A stretch of DNA of 64,000 nt from Thysanoteuthis rhombus (GCA_963457665.1 OY735231.1:35504837-35568836); one strand, 5' to 3'; positions 36,107 through 47,800 are shown, numbered from the stretch's first letter. Made by a program: numbers and translations. Notes: generated by a model from the letters alone, not told the origin.

Positions 36107-36290
36107 CTCCTCCAACTTAGGGATAAAGTACCCTAGTGGATGAGGAATTCTGTGTGAATAAATATATCGCTCAACTTCAATCTTTCTGACCGTCCAGATC
36201 TGCGTCGGGCAGAGTTAAGATGCCAGCCTATGGGTCTGAAGCAAACGTTTCGATCCTACCTCGTGGTACAGGATTGGGTGTTTATTCGGT
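36107..36290 (+). mobile_element. tRNA-derived SINE, near complete head
   Basis: SINE body words (TTGCTCCTCCAACTTAGG, GTGGATGAGGAATT) are followed by a tRNA-like head: GCGTCGGGCAGAGTTAAGAT with an A-box-like core, then GGTCTGAAGCAAACGTTTCGATCC with a B-box-like core, and CTCGTGGTACAGGATTGGG. Confidence 0.7.
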
Positions 36291-36295
36291 GAAGG

Positions 36296-37105
36296 TCAAT
36301 CTTAATGTGGGGAAAATAGGAGACCTCCATCCAAAAATGGCTCCAGCCGACGCAGCTTTGGTTTGCTAAGCAACCAAAGCAATCTCCGCCACAAAAGTGT
36401 CAGGACAAGTCCCAACCTGCTCCATTAAGTGTGATGGAGCAGTGCTGCCCCGTGGCGCTATTTATTTGCTATCCCACCATAGCAAAATGTGACACAAGGT
36501 CGAGCCTAACGTGTGGAAAATAGGAGCCCTCTATCTAAAAATGATTCCAGCTGAAACGACTTTGGTTGCCAAGCGACCGTGGTTGCTAAAACAACCTCTG
36601 CCACAAAGAGTCAGGAAAATCCCAACCAGCTCTTTTGAGTGCAATGTAGCAATGCTCCTCCAGAGCATGCTATTTATTTACTGTCCCACCACAGCAAAAT
36701 GTGACACAAGGTCGAGGTTTAACGTGGGGAAAATAGGAGTCGCCCTAGAAAAATAACTCCAGCCAACGCGGCTTTGGTTTGCTTAGCAGTCTCCGCCACG
36801 AAAGCTTAGAATAAGTCCTGACCTGCTCTGTTAAGTGCAATGGAGCAGTGCTGCCCTGGGGCAACGGATCTCCCGTAGTTGGGCCGAGTAATAAAAAAGG
36901 AAACCCAAAGGTTTCCAATGCGCGTAGTAATGTGCAGCCTCAGTAAAATCTCATTGGCTGACGCCTTGCACCGACGCACTCGGTCTTTGACACACCCTCT
37001 CCGGCCCACTCGGCAGGCGAGTGTCAGTACCGGCTTCTTGGGCTCCGCCGGGGAATAGATACTACACTTTAATCCTTCCCTAAAAGGCCAGAAAAGGTAA
37101 GGGTC
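36296..37105 (+). repeat. GC-rich unknown repeat, array 1
   Basis: At least three partial head-to-tail units. The start word GCTATTTATTT..CCCACCA recurs at 36457 and 36669, each followed by GCAAAATGTGACACAAGGTC, AACGTG, GGAAAATAGGAG, CTCCAGC, GAGCAGTGCTGCCC-like and, in the last unit, GACGCACTCGGTCTTTGACA and CGGCAGGCGAGTGTCAGTAC. It is markedly more GC-rich than its surroundings. The class is not recognised; the same family forms array 2 at 44936-45990. Confidence 0.75.
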
Positions 37106-37107
37106 CG

Positions 37108-38000
37108 TATTATTCTCTCATGTGCTCGTTGCATAGTTCTCAATTTGCGGATCTATATCTTGGTTAGATGATACCTGATGGAGGCCGTAGAGTAAAACAG
37201 CCGAAAAGTTATGTGAAAAACAACCAAGATGAGGATAGTATGAATAATAATACAAATAGTTATGTCCTTATTGTCAATGTGATCGTTGCACATGATTTTT
37301 GTTTTACTGAAGTTCATGTGTGGGTCGACTTTTTTGCTTTCTTTTTTAGATCATCTAGCATTAGTTGGAGGTCATGTAGGTTCTCTGCGAGAAGGACGAT
37401 GTTGTCTGCAAATCTGTGGTTGCTCAGATATTCGCCGTCTATTTTGATTCTTCTATTCTCCCAATCTAGGTTTCCGAAGATCATCTCGGTGTAGGCTGTG
37501 AAGAGTTTTGGTGAACAGGTATCACCTTGTCTTACTCCTTTTTGGAGTTAAAAGGCACAGTGTCCTTACGTAGCACGATGAAAGAGTTGCTGTGATTGTA
37601 CATACGTTTTAGTAGTTTGACGTATACAGGGTCAATACCTTGAAGAGTGATGGCTTTCATGACCATGGGAATTTCTACGGAATCAAATGCCTTCTTGAAG
37701 TCTATAAATGCTACAGCAAGTGGCATTTGATATTCTGCTGTTTTCTCCTTCAGCTGATTTATCAAATGGAGAGGGTCCATGGTCGAGTAGTTTCTTCTAA
37801 ATCCAGCCTGTTACCGTGGTCGGTATTCATCTTGTGTCTTAGTTATCCGGTTGGCGATGGTTATTGTGAAAAGTTTATTGAGTTTAGTTGGCTTATAGGC
37901 CTGTAGATGTTGAGGTCCCTGAGGTTTCCTTTTTTGTGTAGAAGCACTGTGATTGCTGTGTTCCAGTCTTTTGGGAAAGCCCCAATCGAATGCTTGGTTG
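37108..38000 (-). mobile_element. RTE-type LINE, middle part, rearranged
   Basis: Two pieces: 37108-37165 (the MQRAHE region) and 37258-38000, on the minus strand. The second covers the TKIMCNDHIDNKDI-like region, the ADN..VLLAENLH RT region, the FIDFKKAFDSVEIPMVMKA segment and LNQLKEKTAEYQMPLAVA. The 3' terminus is absent and the two pieces are separated by about 90 bp of other sequence. Confidence 0.82.
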
Positions 38001-38613
38001 GAGTTCCCCCCTCGAGTCAGGTGTGTGTGCTAGCTATGATCGTCTGACACCCCTATGTGGGAGTATCCTGACGGTATGGTAAACCTGAGTAGTTAAACCC
38101 CATGTCCCAGATACATGTCTATACTAATATTTATGTTTTTATTTGTTTGTAAGTGCGTCTTCCACGCTAAACCGACAGGACCTATCGACCTAAGAATCGG
38201 CTTGTAGAGTCAAAAGACTTCAACCAAAAGGATAAGCTTTTATATATCTCTGATGATTTATTCTAAAATATCTTTTGTCTTCTTTTCGTCATACATTGAC
38301 AAAGATTAAGCATCCATAAAAAGAAAAAATAGTATTGAACATGCTACTAGTGTTTAACTATTAAAATCTTTACCCTCTCACTTTCCTCTTCAAAATGTAA
38401 CGAGTAGGCTACATAAAAGTGGAATCATACCTTTAAGCAATGTTGAAAGTAATCACAGATAGTCCGTGACTTACAACAGCCATCAAGCAAAACAGACACA
38501 AATGAATGAGATAAAAGCAGTCATTGAAAGGTGTCCCTCAAAACCCCCAAAGCCATTTGCAACTCTATAGAACTGCGTTGCCGTCAGTATCTGGACCAGA
38601 TCGACTATCAGTT
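38001..38613. other. no gene seen; possible old repeat
   Basis: Contains GTAAGTGCGTCTTCCACGCT and CTATCGACCTAAG near 38150-38200, a composition like dispersed repeats in other invertebrates, but not identifiable. No supportable frame. Confidence 0.45.
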
Positions 38614-39155
38614 TAAACACATCATCACCATCATCAATACCAGCCTTTTAGTGTTGGACATTGACCTACCCCAAGATTCACCACAGAGCTATTACTTTTT
38701 GAACTTGTTTAGTTCGTCACAACATCTTATACTCCGTTTCGCATGTAATCTCTGGGGATCCACTTCGTGAGTCGTGATGTTTAGCGATTGTTTGACGTTC
38801 TTTCAATATGACCGGCCATCGCCAAGTTTTCATGTGGACTCTGCAATGTCTTGGTCTCCTGTCCTTCCTCTGATATACTGAGCTGTCTTGTTGTCTCTCC
38901 ATGTGAGGTCGAGCATGATTCTCTCTTGTGCACCTTGCATGGTTTTCAGTTTAAGAGACTCTCACTTGGTTAGGCTTCACGTTTCAGCTCCAAAGGTGAC
39001 TATCAGTTGATACATCGGTTGTAAACCCCCATTTGTAGCACTAGCGGAATTCTTTTTCTCCTGATGTTTGAGTTTTCCCCTGCCGAAAGCTTGCCACCCT
39101 AAAGTGATTCTTTGTTTGGTTTCTTGGTTTTTTCTTGGGTGGTTTTATAACTCCA
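38614..39155 (-). mobile_element. RTE-type LINE, decayed 3' part
   Basis: CATCATCACCATCATC start, then minus-strand words of the LINE C-terminus, heavily mutated, up to the RITLGWQAFGR region near 39100. It directly abuts the start of the ghost locus, so its insertion may mark that locus's 5' break. Confidence 0.78.
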
Positions 39156-39467
39156 TTTCTATCGTCCAACACAATGTAGGTATAGATTCTACAACCAACT
39201 TTCGAGCGCATACTAGATTACAATCAGTTGCATATAGGAATTAGATTAATCCAGAACCTTTGTTTAACACTTGGTTGTGTAGTGCCCACCTTTTCCAGCA
39301 AAGAAAATCATACATATACGGAGTTATCTGCCCTTGGCAGGCATATACTTGCTATCCCCTACATATCTGTAGAAATGGTAAATTCCTTGTTGCTTCTTCT
39401 TTGACGTCATACAGAACTACTAATAAGATAACTGATCGTTATATTTACGATATCTAAACTGTGGTGC

Positions 39468-39507
<40 letters not shown>

Positions 39508-40239
39508 ATTCTGACGGCCTTGATGTGGGCTCGTTTTCCTCTCTCTCTATTTAGTCAGGATAGAAAATATAGTCTTCATACACACTTTCTTTTTGCACCC
39601 ACATCACATATTCATCTCAAGGACACATCCTATCTAAGTTGAGCACTCTCATCGTAGTTAGGTCGGACTCCTCAAGATAACTTTAAATTGGCTACAACTA
39701 GGATAAACAAACTGACGGAAATTCTACAGACTCTATCTTGCATTTAATTAGTGACATTCCTTTCTCTTCATCCTTCCTATCTCTTCATCTTTATCCTGGT
39801 ATATCCCTTCAATCATCCGCGTCGGCAGAAACTCCAGTCCTCATGTATTCTAATTCACTCCTGAATTCAAACTCATCACCGTTGTTAACCTATTTCTTTG
39901 TTCTTATTTCTGCATTTTGTTAAAAATCCAACTAACCTTGTTTTAGTGCTTCAGCAGTGAACACGCTACTTACCAGGATTTATCTCCTTGGATCAATTCC
40001 GGTAATTTAATATTTTAGAGAGTTGATACAATTAGCAACCCTAATTCCATGATTTTCTGTGAGGATTATTTTAGATTGCCTCAAACTGGAAGCAACCGAA
40101 TTTTGAAACCCTATTTATATCAAATTTTCATTGATACTCATACCTCTGATTGTTAATACAGATATATATATATATATGTGTATATATATTTATATGATGT
40201 TAAATGCACATTTATTTACAATATGCACATATTATTCAA

Positions 40240-41075
40240 CTGTTGTCCCGGGGTTCAATTGGCAGCCATCCAAAAATTGATGACCGTAGCTCTGAATTAT
40301 GCAATGACAGAGATGGACAAAAATTGAGTGAATTATGGTACGATTATTAAAGAGTATATAATAAGCGTATACTATAAACGGTTAGATATCTTTTCATTTG
40401 AGGAAAGTTAGTTGCGTTGTTACACTAAGAGAAATATCTTCTAAAGGGAAATCCTTTTCAGCTACACAAAGGCTCTCTTTATGTTTCTTCTATAAACGTT
40501 GCTTTTATCTACTTTCGCAGATTACCTTTGAAGACACCACAGGAGACAAAACCCTGTTGCTATACTTTGGACTATTTCCACAAGTTTCGAATTTCAGTTA
40601 CCAAGTTGCTTTAGTCCGATACACTACCAACCGATACCCGCTTTTGACTGATTCTAAATTTATCCATTGATGGATAACAAGAGTTTTACATTTATTTTCA
40701 TCGTTTTGCATAGGTCGAGTCTAACGTTATACTTACATTGTATATAAAACCTCACACAAAAACCTGAGAATGTTTTGGATATTTCAAAGCTTAATAAGCT
40801 GGTAACATGCTCAGGGGTCCCATCAATCGTCACCAAAGATTTAGCAACCGTAGCTGTAACCATCCATGTGTTATGCAATATCAGAAATTGACAGACATTG
40901 AGTGAATAATACTACACTTATTTAGCTGTATATAATAAGAATTCATGATAAACGTTTAGTTTACAAATTGAAGTGGATATCTTTTCATTTGAGGTAAGTT
41001 CGTTGCATTTTTAAACTTAAAAATATAACTTTCAAAGGGAAATCCTTTTCTACCACACAAATGTTCCTCCTATAC
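40240..41075 (+). repeat. R-unit repeats in ghost locus, first pair
   Basis: An R unit (GGGTTCAATTGGCAGCCATC start) at 40250-40510 is followed by an acceptor-like CTACTTTCGCAG and an open stretch to 40670, then a diverged R unit at 40770-41075 (GGGGTCCCATCAATCGTCACC). The block recurs at 42335-43190. Confidence 0.7.
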
Positions 41076-41079
41076 TAAT

Positions 41080-41625
41080 CTGCTATTAAGATGTCCCGGG
41101 GTTCAATTGGCAGCTACCCAAAAATTGATGACCGTAGCTCTGAATTATGCAATGACAGAGATGGACAAAAACTGAGTGAATTATAGTACGATTATTAAAG
41201 AGTATATAATAAGAGTATACTATAAACAGTTAGATATCTTTTCATTTGAGGAAAGTTAGTTGCGTTGTTACACTAAGAGAAATATCTTCTAAAGGGAAAT
41301 CCTTTTCAGCCACACAAAGGCTCTCTTTATGTTTCTTCTATAAACGTTGCTTTTTCCATAAATGGAAAATCTTACAACCATCGTAGGAATGGTTCCATTC
41401 ATAAATCTAGAAACCCCTTCCTTCAGTGACGTAAATGCATGTGATCTACGACTATATAAGGAAAGTATTTTTGTTTTCAAAAGATAGCAGCAGCGAATTG
41501 GTTGAGTTAGAATTTAGGTCGAGTCATAAGAAGTGCAACAATTCTTCCCTCGTTTCGATTCTGCCCTTAAAAACAGGAGCAAATTGTAACACATGACTTG
41601 AATATGCGTATAATGAGGACAATGC
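41080..41625 (+). repeat. R-unit with promoter-like block, ghost copy
   Basis: Close match to 26985-27530 in intron 1 of gene A over its whole length, including TGACGTAA at 41427-41434 and TATATAAG at 41453-41460. The CACGTG E-box of the intron copy is CATGTG here. No signal-peptide exon follows. Confidence 0.75.
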
Positions 41626-41923
41626 TAATATGGATGTATATGAATATGTTTGGATATAATGAAAGTGTGTGTACCTGGTTCACGGGAATAAGAAACTTGC
41701 TCATAACATAAACAATATAAAAACATGTCACTAGTCTGGTCCTGCGTAAACGTGGGATTTCTAATCTATGTGTGTAAAATGATATGAAGCTTTGGGCATG
41801 AATGTAACTTTGTAAGTAGAGACATCGATGTAGATATGTGGATGTAATGTATATATCATACGTATAAAATTATCTATTTGAATGTTTTGGTTTGTTCCTA
41901 TCTATCTATACTTCTGAGTGTGA

Positions 41924-42046
<123 letters not shown>

Positions 42047-42084
42047 GTGCTTGTATGTGTGTGTGTATCAGTATATAGATTGTA

Positions 42085-42335
42085 TAATTGTAATGGGCTG
42101 GACATATTGCAAGAATGCCAGCCAAACACTGAACATCACGACTCCCAACGTGGATCCTCAGAGATCATATGCAGAATTGTGGCTGACAGAAAGTGAGATG
42201 GCGTGACGAGCTACATAAATTCAAAAAGTTCTGGCTCCGCGATGCTCATGAGAGAGAGGTAAAACGAATCTTTGGGAATGTATATGTCCTACGATGGACA
42301 CTAAAAGACAGATGCTGCTGCTGATAAGAACAATG
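42085..42335 (+). mobile_element. RTE-type LINE, 3' end
   Basis: GWTYCKNA-like remnant of the GHVARM segment, then [14 protein letters not shown]-like, WRDELHKFKKFWLRDAHE and VYVLRWTLKD, ending in a GATGCTGCTGCTGATAAG tail. It is inserted in the ghost locus, just before the second copy of the duplicated block. Confidence 0.82.
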
Positions 42336-43190
42336 ATGAATATCTATATCGAATTTTCATTGATATTCATACATCTGATTGTTTATACAGATATATATGA
42401 TGTTAAATGCACATTTATTTACAATATGCACATATTTATCAACTGTTGTCCCAGGGTTCAATTGGCAGCCACCCAAAAATTGATGACCGTAGCTCTGAAT
42501 TATGCAATGACAGAGATGGGCAAAAATTGAGTGAATTATTGTACGATTATTAAAGAGTATATAATAAGAGTATACTATAAACAGTTAGATATCTTTTCAT
42601 TTGAGGAAAGTTAGTTGCGTTGTTACACTAAGAGAAATATCTTCTAAAGGGAAATCCTTTTCAGCCACACAAAGGCTCTCTTTATGTTTCTTCTATAAAC
42701 GTTGCTTTTATCTACTTTCGCAGATTACCTTTAAAGACACCCCTGAAGACAAAATCCTGTTGCTATACTTCGCACTATTTCCACAAGTTTCGAATTTCAG
42801 TTACCAAGTTGCTTTACTCCGATACACTACCAACCGATACCCGCTTTTGACTGATTCTAAATTCATCCATTGATAGATAACAAGAGTTTTACATTTATTT
42901 TCATCATTTGGCATAGGTCGAGTCTAACGTTATACTTAAATTGTATATAAAGCCCAACACAAAAAACCTGAGAAGGTTTTGGATATTTCAAAGCCTAATA
43001 AGCTGGTAACATGCTCAGGGGTCCCATCAATAGTCACCGAAAATTTAGCAACCGTAGCTCTAACCATTCTCGAGTTATGCGATGTCAGAAATTGACAGAC
43101 ATTGGGTGAAATATAGTACACTTATTTAGGTGTATATAATAAGAATTTATGATAAACGTTTAGTTTAGAAATTGGAGTCGATATCTTATT
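42335..43190 (+). repeat. duplicate of 40100-41070 within ghost locus
   Basis: Very similar to the first block, including CATACATCTGATTGTT, the R unit, the CTACTTTCGCAG acceptor-like site, an open stretch to 42873 and the diverged R unit. Both copies keep a 90-codon open frame (40398-40670 and 42601-42873) but differ mainly at non-synonymous sites, so I do not call it a gene. Confidence 0.75.
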
Positions 43191-43399
43191 TGGGGTCTGC
43201 TCTTTCAGACCTATATCCGACATTCTAGAACAAAACATACATCCAAAGGAGGCATGCAATCGAAACATTGTGGAAACAAAACACAAACCTTTCTGATGCA
43301 TTTCAAACTTTACTAATTCTTCTATTCCGATTAAAGATGATCCCTGCTACTTTTCAACTGTATATATGATGAATAAAAAAAATCAAAAAAGGTTTTCTC

Positions 43400-43610
43400 C
43401 GGTATAAATGTATTTATAAATTAGAACGGAATAAGCCATTACGTATCTGATATATTTCGTTTATAAGTAAGACTTGCCAGTTCTGTTCAGTTGATGAGAG
43501 TGCCGACATGATTTCTAATCACTGTAGATAATATCGATTTTAATATTGTAATTATTTGTCGGAACGAAACAAGCCCCTCTGAATTTCTAACATAAATTTT
43601 GGTATGTATG
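43400..43610 (+). promoter_or_regulatory. TATA-containing relic resembling 7740-7960
   Basis: TTTATAAGTAAGACTTG at about 43459 lies in a context shared with 7740-7960. It sits in the ghost locus upstream of the intron-2-like block. No coding exon follows. Confidence 0.35.
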
Positions 43611-44064
43611 AAAGATATTTCAGTTCAGCTCAGAGACAAGACTACCATCAATTGGTACTCAGTTTTTAGAGGAATGTTCATTTTGACCCCACTAAATTTT
43701 GAAGGATTGTCCTTATCGTTCTTTCCATTCATGTCACAGCAACTTAGTCAACTACAGTTGGTAAAGTGACTATGTGGAAAATATTCCGTCTAAACTGCAC
43801 CCAAAATTTAGACAATAACTATCACATTATCGGGCTTGCTGGATCACCATTCAAAATTCTGTTAAAATTCATAACCTTCTCTATCAAGAATGTTTATGAT
43901 ATTCGCTTCTGTTGGAAATAGAAAGAGGCAATGTTTGATTTTAAATTTCAGTCCCTCCATTGATTATTGCTTATCGACTGACATATCGTTGTTACGATGG
44001 TTTAAATGGTGCCTTGCCTTTCTCAATGAATGGGTAAGCTAAGGGACATGACTTTGCATTGTTC

Positions 44065-44326
44065 ATGATAAGAAGAGGAAATCAAGCGAAGAATCACCCT
44101 AGAATGGCAAGCCTTCCGTAGAGCAAGCTCAACCTTCAAAAACAAGACGATCCCAATAATCCTAAAAAAGAAGAGAATACAACCAATGCATTTTCCTGAT
44201 AGTCACTTATGGAGTTTAAAGATGGAACCTAACCAAGAGACTGACCTGCAAACTGAGAAGCATGCAATGCATGCATGAGAGAATCATGCTCAACCTTACA
44301 TGGAGAGATCACAAGACTGTTGTTTG
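44065..44326 (+). mobile_element. RTE-type LINE, internal fragment
   Basis: From KEEEIKRRITLEWQAFRRASSTF-like through TKRLT, MQCMHERIMLNLTWRDHKT, then broken off. The 3' terminus is missing. It sits where the coding exons of the ghost gene would be. Confidence 0.82.
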
Positions 44327-44612
44327 TTGATTTCACAAAGTTTGATGATGGGGTTTAGCTCTATATTGAATGGTCTGCAATTTTCCAAAATTCTTATCAG
44401 ATCTCAAAAAGGACAATTTTTGATCGTCGAGAATATCTTTTGTGTTGTATTTATATTCTATTCTCATGGAGAGGACACGGTCCCCGATTATCAATAATAC
44501 ACGAAATGTTATCATGCACCTCTGAAAGAGGGATTTATCAACCACATCTCCAGAGTTCTGTTGTTTATACCATGATTATCTTAGTAGACGTGAAATAATA
44601 CTCTTGAAGGTT

Positions 44613-44614
44613 TT

Positions 44615-44646
<32 letters not shown>

Positions 44647-44935
44647 TATCATGTCTTCTAACTTCCGTTGTTAGACACAGACTTTCTACAGGATTTACCA
44701 CGCATCTCTATCACGGGCGTTACGGAGCCGATACATTATGGATTCATCTAGTTCACATCTCCATCTTGTATTCTGCCGGCGTAGGTTCTACATGTGATTT
44801 CTGGGGATCCACCAGCCATTCTTGCAACATGACCAACCTATCGCCATTTGAGTCTTCAAATGGATTTCATGATGTCTTGGACAGACTTCTCTTGATATAC
44901 TGTGCTGTCTTGTGGTCTCAAAATGTGAGGCTGAG
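44613..44935 (-). mobile_element. RTE-type LINE, 3' end
   Basis: A (CAT)9 start at 44617-44645, then the decayed minus-strand C-terminus up to the GHKTAQYIKR segment near 44900. Its tail lies against the 3' edge of the ghost locus. Confidence 0.82.
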
Positions 44936-45990
44936 CAACTATTTATTTACTGTCCCACCACCGAAAAATATGAAACAAGATCGGCTCCAGCCGACGCAGC
45001 TTCGGTTTGCTAAGCAACCAAAGCAACCTCCGCCACGAAAGCATCTACTTGGGGACCTGCTCCGTTAAGTGCAATGAAGCAGTGCTGCCCCGGGGAAACT
45101 GAGAAAACGAGTAATAATAAGAGAGCCCAAGGACGAGTCTAAAGGCTCCCCATTACGTGTAGCAGAGCACCGTCCTACTTGGTCTTTGAGCTCAACCAGG
45201 ACACAGTCTCCAGCCCATTCGGCAGGCAAGTTTCAGTACCTGCACCTCAGGCTCTGCCGTGGAACAGATCCTACACTTTGATCCTGCTGAAAAGGCCAGT
45301 AAAGGTGCTATTTAATCACTGTCCGACCACAGCAATATCTGACACAAGGTCGGGCTTAACGTGAGGAGAAATAGGAACAACCCTTTCAAAAATGGCTCCA
45401 GCCGACGCAGTTACCGTTGAAAAGCTCATCGTAATGGCTAGACAACGTCACCCGCGAAAGCATCCACGAAGGGATAATGGAAGAGCCTAAGGACGAGTCC
45501 ACAGGCTCCTCAATGCGCTTAGCAAACGTAGCCTCAGTCAAACCTCATTGGCTGACGCTTGCACTGGCGCACTCGGTCTTTGACACACACTCCCTCTCTT
45601 GCCCATTCGACAGGCAAGTGTCAGTACCGACTCCTCGGTCTATGCCAAGGAACAGATACTATACTTTAATCCTGAAGAACAGGCCAGAAAAAAAGTGAGG
45701 TTGAGCATTATTTATCTAGTGTCCAACCGCAGCAAAATATGACACAAGGTCGGGGCTTAACGTGGCGAAGTAGGAGACAATCTTCCAAAAATGGTTCCAG
45801 CCGACGCGACTTCGATTGCCAAGCGACCGTAGAAGCTAAAACAACCTCCGTCACGAAAGTGTCCACTTGGGGACCTGCTTCTTTAAGTGCAACGGAGCAG
45901 TGCTGCCCCGGGGCAACGGATCCCCCGCAGCTGGGCTGAGTAATGATAGGAGAGCCCAAGGACAAGTCCAAAGGCTCCCCGATGCGCGTA
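44936..45990 (+). repeat. GC-rich unknown repeat, array 2
   Basis: About three units with start words at 44936, 45307 and 45705 (spacing about 371 and 398 bp). Shared words include CAGCCGACGCAGC, TCCGCCACGAAAGC, AAGTGCAA.G.AGCAGTGCTG, GAGAGCCCAAGGACGAGTC, CTCATTGGCTGACGC and GGCAGGCAAGTGTCAGTACC. Same family as 36296-37105. No tRNA-like head, terminal repeat or coding frame is evident. Confidence 0.78.
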
Positions 45991-46275
45991 GGATTCTTTC
46001 ATGTGCACGTTGAATGTTTCTCGATTTGCAGGTCAGTTTTTTGGTTAAGTTCCATGTTTCAGGTCACTGTCAGGAGGATGCCGTGGTTGTATAACATTTT
46101 TTTTAGGAGTAATGTGATATTTTTTTAAAAGGTTGAGCTTGCTCTACTGAAAGCTTTCCCACCTACATTAATTCTTTGCTTGATTTCTCCATTTGAAGAT
46201 TTCATGGAGACTTGTTGTCCTGAGTAGATGTAGTGGTCTACTTTCCCCAGTTCTGTATTGATCGTTATCGTTGCA
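45991..46275 (-). mobile_element. RTE-type LINE, internal fragment
   Basis: Minus-strand words from the MQRAHE..L region through LNQKTDLQ to RASSTF, GKVDHYIYSGQQVSM and the segment before it. It has no 3' tail and abuts GC-rich array 2. Confidence 0.78.
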
Positions 46276-46728
46276 CTCCAATAAAAGTGTAAATTGTATA
46301 CGTATACAAACGAACGTAATTCAAAAGTGTGTGTGTGTCTGTGGTGGGGTCTGTATCTTTTCTGATTTAAGGTTGAGTGCAACGTACAAGGGATTGTACG
46401 GTATGGTTCACTAAGAAGTAGTGAATATCAGCAATGACCTTTTTCTTGGAAGTCACCTAAAAGGAAATGTTTATCAGACAAAACTGATAACAATTGATGA
46501 GATAATAGGAGCCATTAAGAGCGAATGCACCCGAACAAGATTTGAATAGATTCATGTCGTTTGTAACTATACTGAAGTATGTTGTCATCAATGTCTAGGC
46601 CAGAAAGCAGAAAGGCTATCAGTTGGAATATATTTTATCAAATTTTATTAAATTTCAATTGTAAGGTCTCGGGTGTACCTCAATCGTCATTTCATTAACA
46701 AATATTCAATTCGTGCTTTGAGACACCT
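46276..46728. other. no gene seen
   Basis: Unassigned AT-rich DNA. Confidence 0.55.
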
Positions 46729-46794
46729 TATATATATATGTGTGTGTGTGTGTGTGAATGTGTGTATATATATGTGTGTGTATATATATATGTG

Positions 46795-46845
<51 letters not shown>
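46729..46845. repeat. (TA)n/(TG)n compound microsatellite
   Basis: Alternating TATA and TGTG blocks ending in a (TA)n run at about 46801-46845. Confidence 0.95.
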
Positions 46846-46847
<2 letters not shown>

Positions 46848-46874
46848 AATTAGTATTCAATATCCTTTAAATAT

Positions 46875-46960
46875 GATGAAATGATGGATACGCAACACAA
46901 ACACATTTATGTTTCTGCCCTGCTTGGGCTTGTGTTTGAGTAGCAAATCCATTATTTCAT

Positions 46961-46961
<1 letters not shown>
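46875..46961. repeat. fold-back element, copy 2
   Basis: Inverted repeat with arms of about 30 bp: GATGAAATGATGGATACGCA on the left and TAGCAAATCCATTATTTCATC on the right (imperfect). The core AACACATTTATGTTTCTG is shared with 10472-10583. (TA)n and (CA)n tracts lie on the two sides. Confidence 0.65.

Positions 46962-47033
<72 letters not shown>
46962..47033. repeat. (CA)n(TA)n microsatellite
   Basis: (CA)n at 46962-47003 then (TA)n at 47003-47033, directly before a SINE body. Confidence 0.95.
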
Positions 47034-47036
<3 letters not shown>

Positions 47037-47078
47037 ATGCTCTTTCTAGGAATAGAGCACCCTGGTGGATGGGGAATT
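47034..47078 (+). mobile_element. SINE left part, split by LINE
   Basis: GCAATGCTCTTTCTAGGAAT..GTGGATGGGGAATTTA, the SINE body end. The expected continuation resumes at 47616 after the LINE. Confidence 0.72.
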
Positions 47079-47580
47079 TAGCTAGCTCAACCTTCGAAAA
47101 TAATAAGATCCCATTAATCCTAAACAGAAGGGTGTATAACCAATGCATTCTCCCAATAGTCACTCATGGAGCTGAAACTTGGAACTTAAACAAGAGACAG
47201 ACCCGTAAATTGCGAACCATGCAACGTGCACATGAAAGAATAATGCTGGGCCTCACATGGAGAGGCCACAAGACAGCACAGTATATCCGAGAAAAGACAA
47301 GAGTTAGGGACATCATAGAATCCATTAAAAATCTGAAATGATGGTGGGCTGGCCATGTTGCAAGAATGGCAAACAATCGATGGACATCACGACTCACAAC
47401 ATGGATCCCCCGAGACCACATGCGCAACCGAGGCTGGCAAAATGTTAGATGGAGAGACGAGCTAGACAAGTTCAGGAAGTACTGGCTCCGTGACGCTCAT
47501 GATAGGGAAGTGTGGCAAAACCTGGGGAAGGTCTATGTCCAACGACAGACACTAAAAGACTGACTGACTGACTGACTGAC

Positions 47581-47614
<34 letters not shown>

Positions 47615-47615
47615 A
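47079..47615 (+). mobile_element. RTE-type LINE, best preserved 3' end
   Basis: The least damaged C-terminus in the window. ASSTFENNKIPLILNRRVYN, HGAETWNLNKRQTRKLRTMQ and ERIMLGLTWRGHKTAQYIRE lie in one frame (47069-47341). After a stop, ANNRWTSRLTTWIPRDHMRN and WLRDAHDREVWQNLGKVYVQ follow, ending RQTLKD (47366-47563). The tail is (CTGA)5 then (TGA)n. It is inserted inside a SINE. Confidence 0.9.
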
Positions 47616-47800
47616 TCGCTTAAATTCAGCTTCACTGACCGTCCAGTTCCGTGTCTCAGTGTTAGGATACCGGCCTCTGGATCTGAAGCAAAGGTTTCAA
47701 TCCTGCCTCGTAGTACCAGATGAGGTAATCGATTGTCCATAGCCACTATGAAGAGCTGCAATACAAAAAAAAAACAGCTGTCAGTGGATGACACAATTTA
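47616..47800 (+). mobile_element. SINE right part with tRNA-like head
   Basis: ATCGCTTAAATTCAGCTTCA, then the head CCGTGTCTCAGTGTTAGGAT (A-box-like) and AAAGGTTTCAATCCTGCC (B-box-like), then GAAGAGCTGCAATAC and CAGCTGTCAGTGGATGACAC. It continues 47034-47078. Confidence 0.75.

Noticed and set aside
47561-47615. CRISPR-like or regulatory direct repeats of CTGA and TGA
   Set aside because: Simple-sequence tail of the LINE, as at the other LINE 3' ends.
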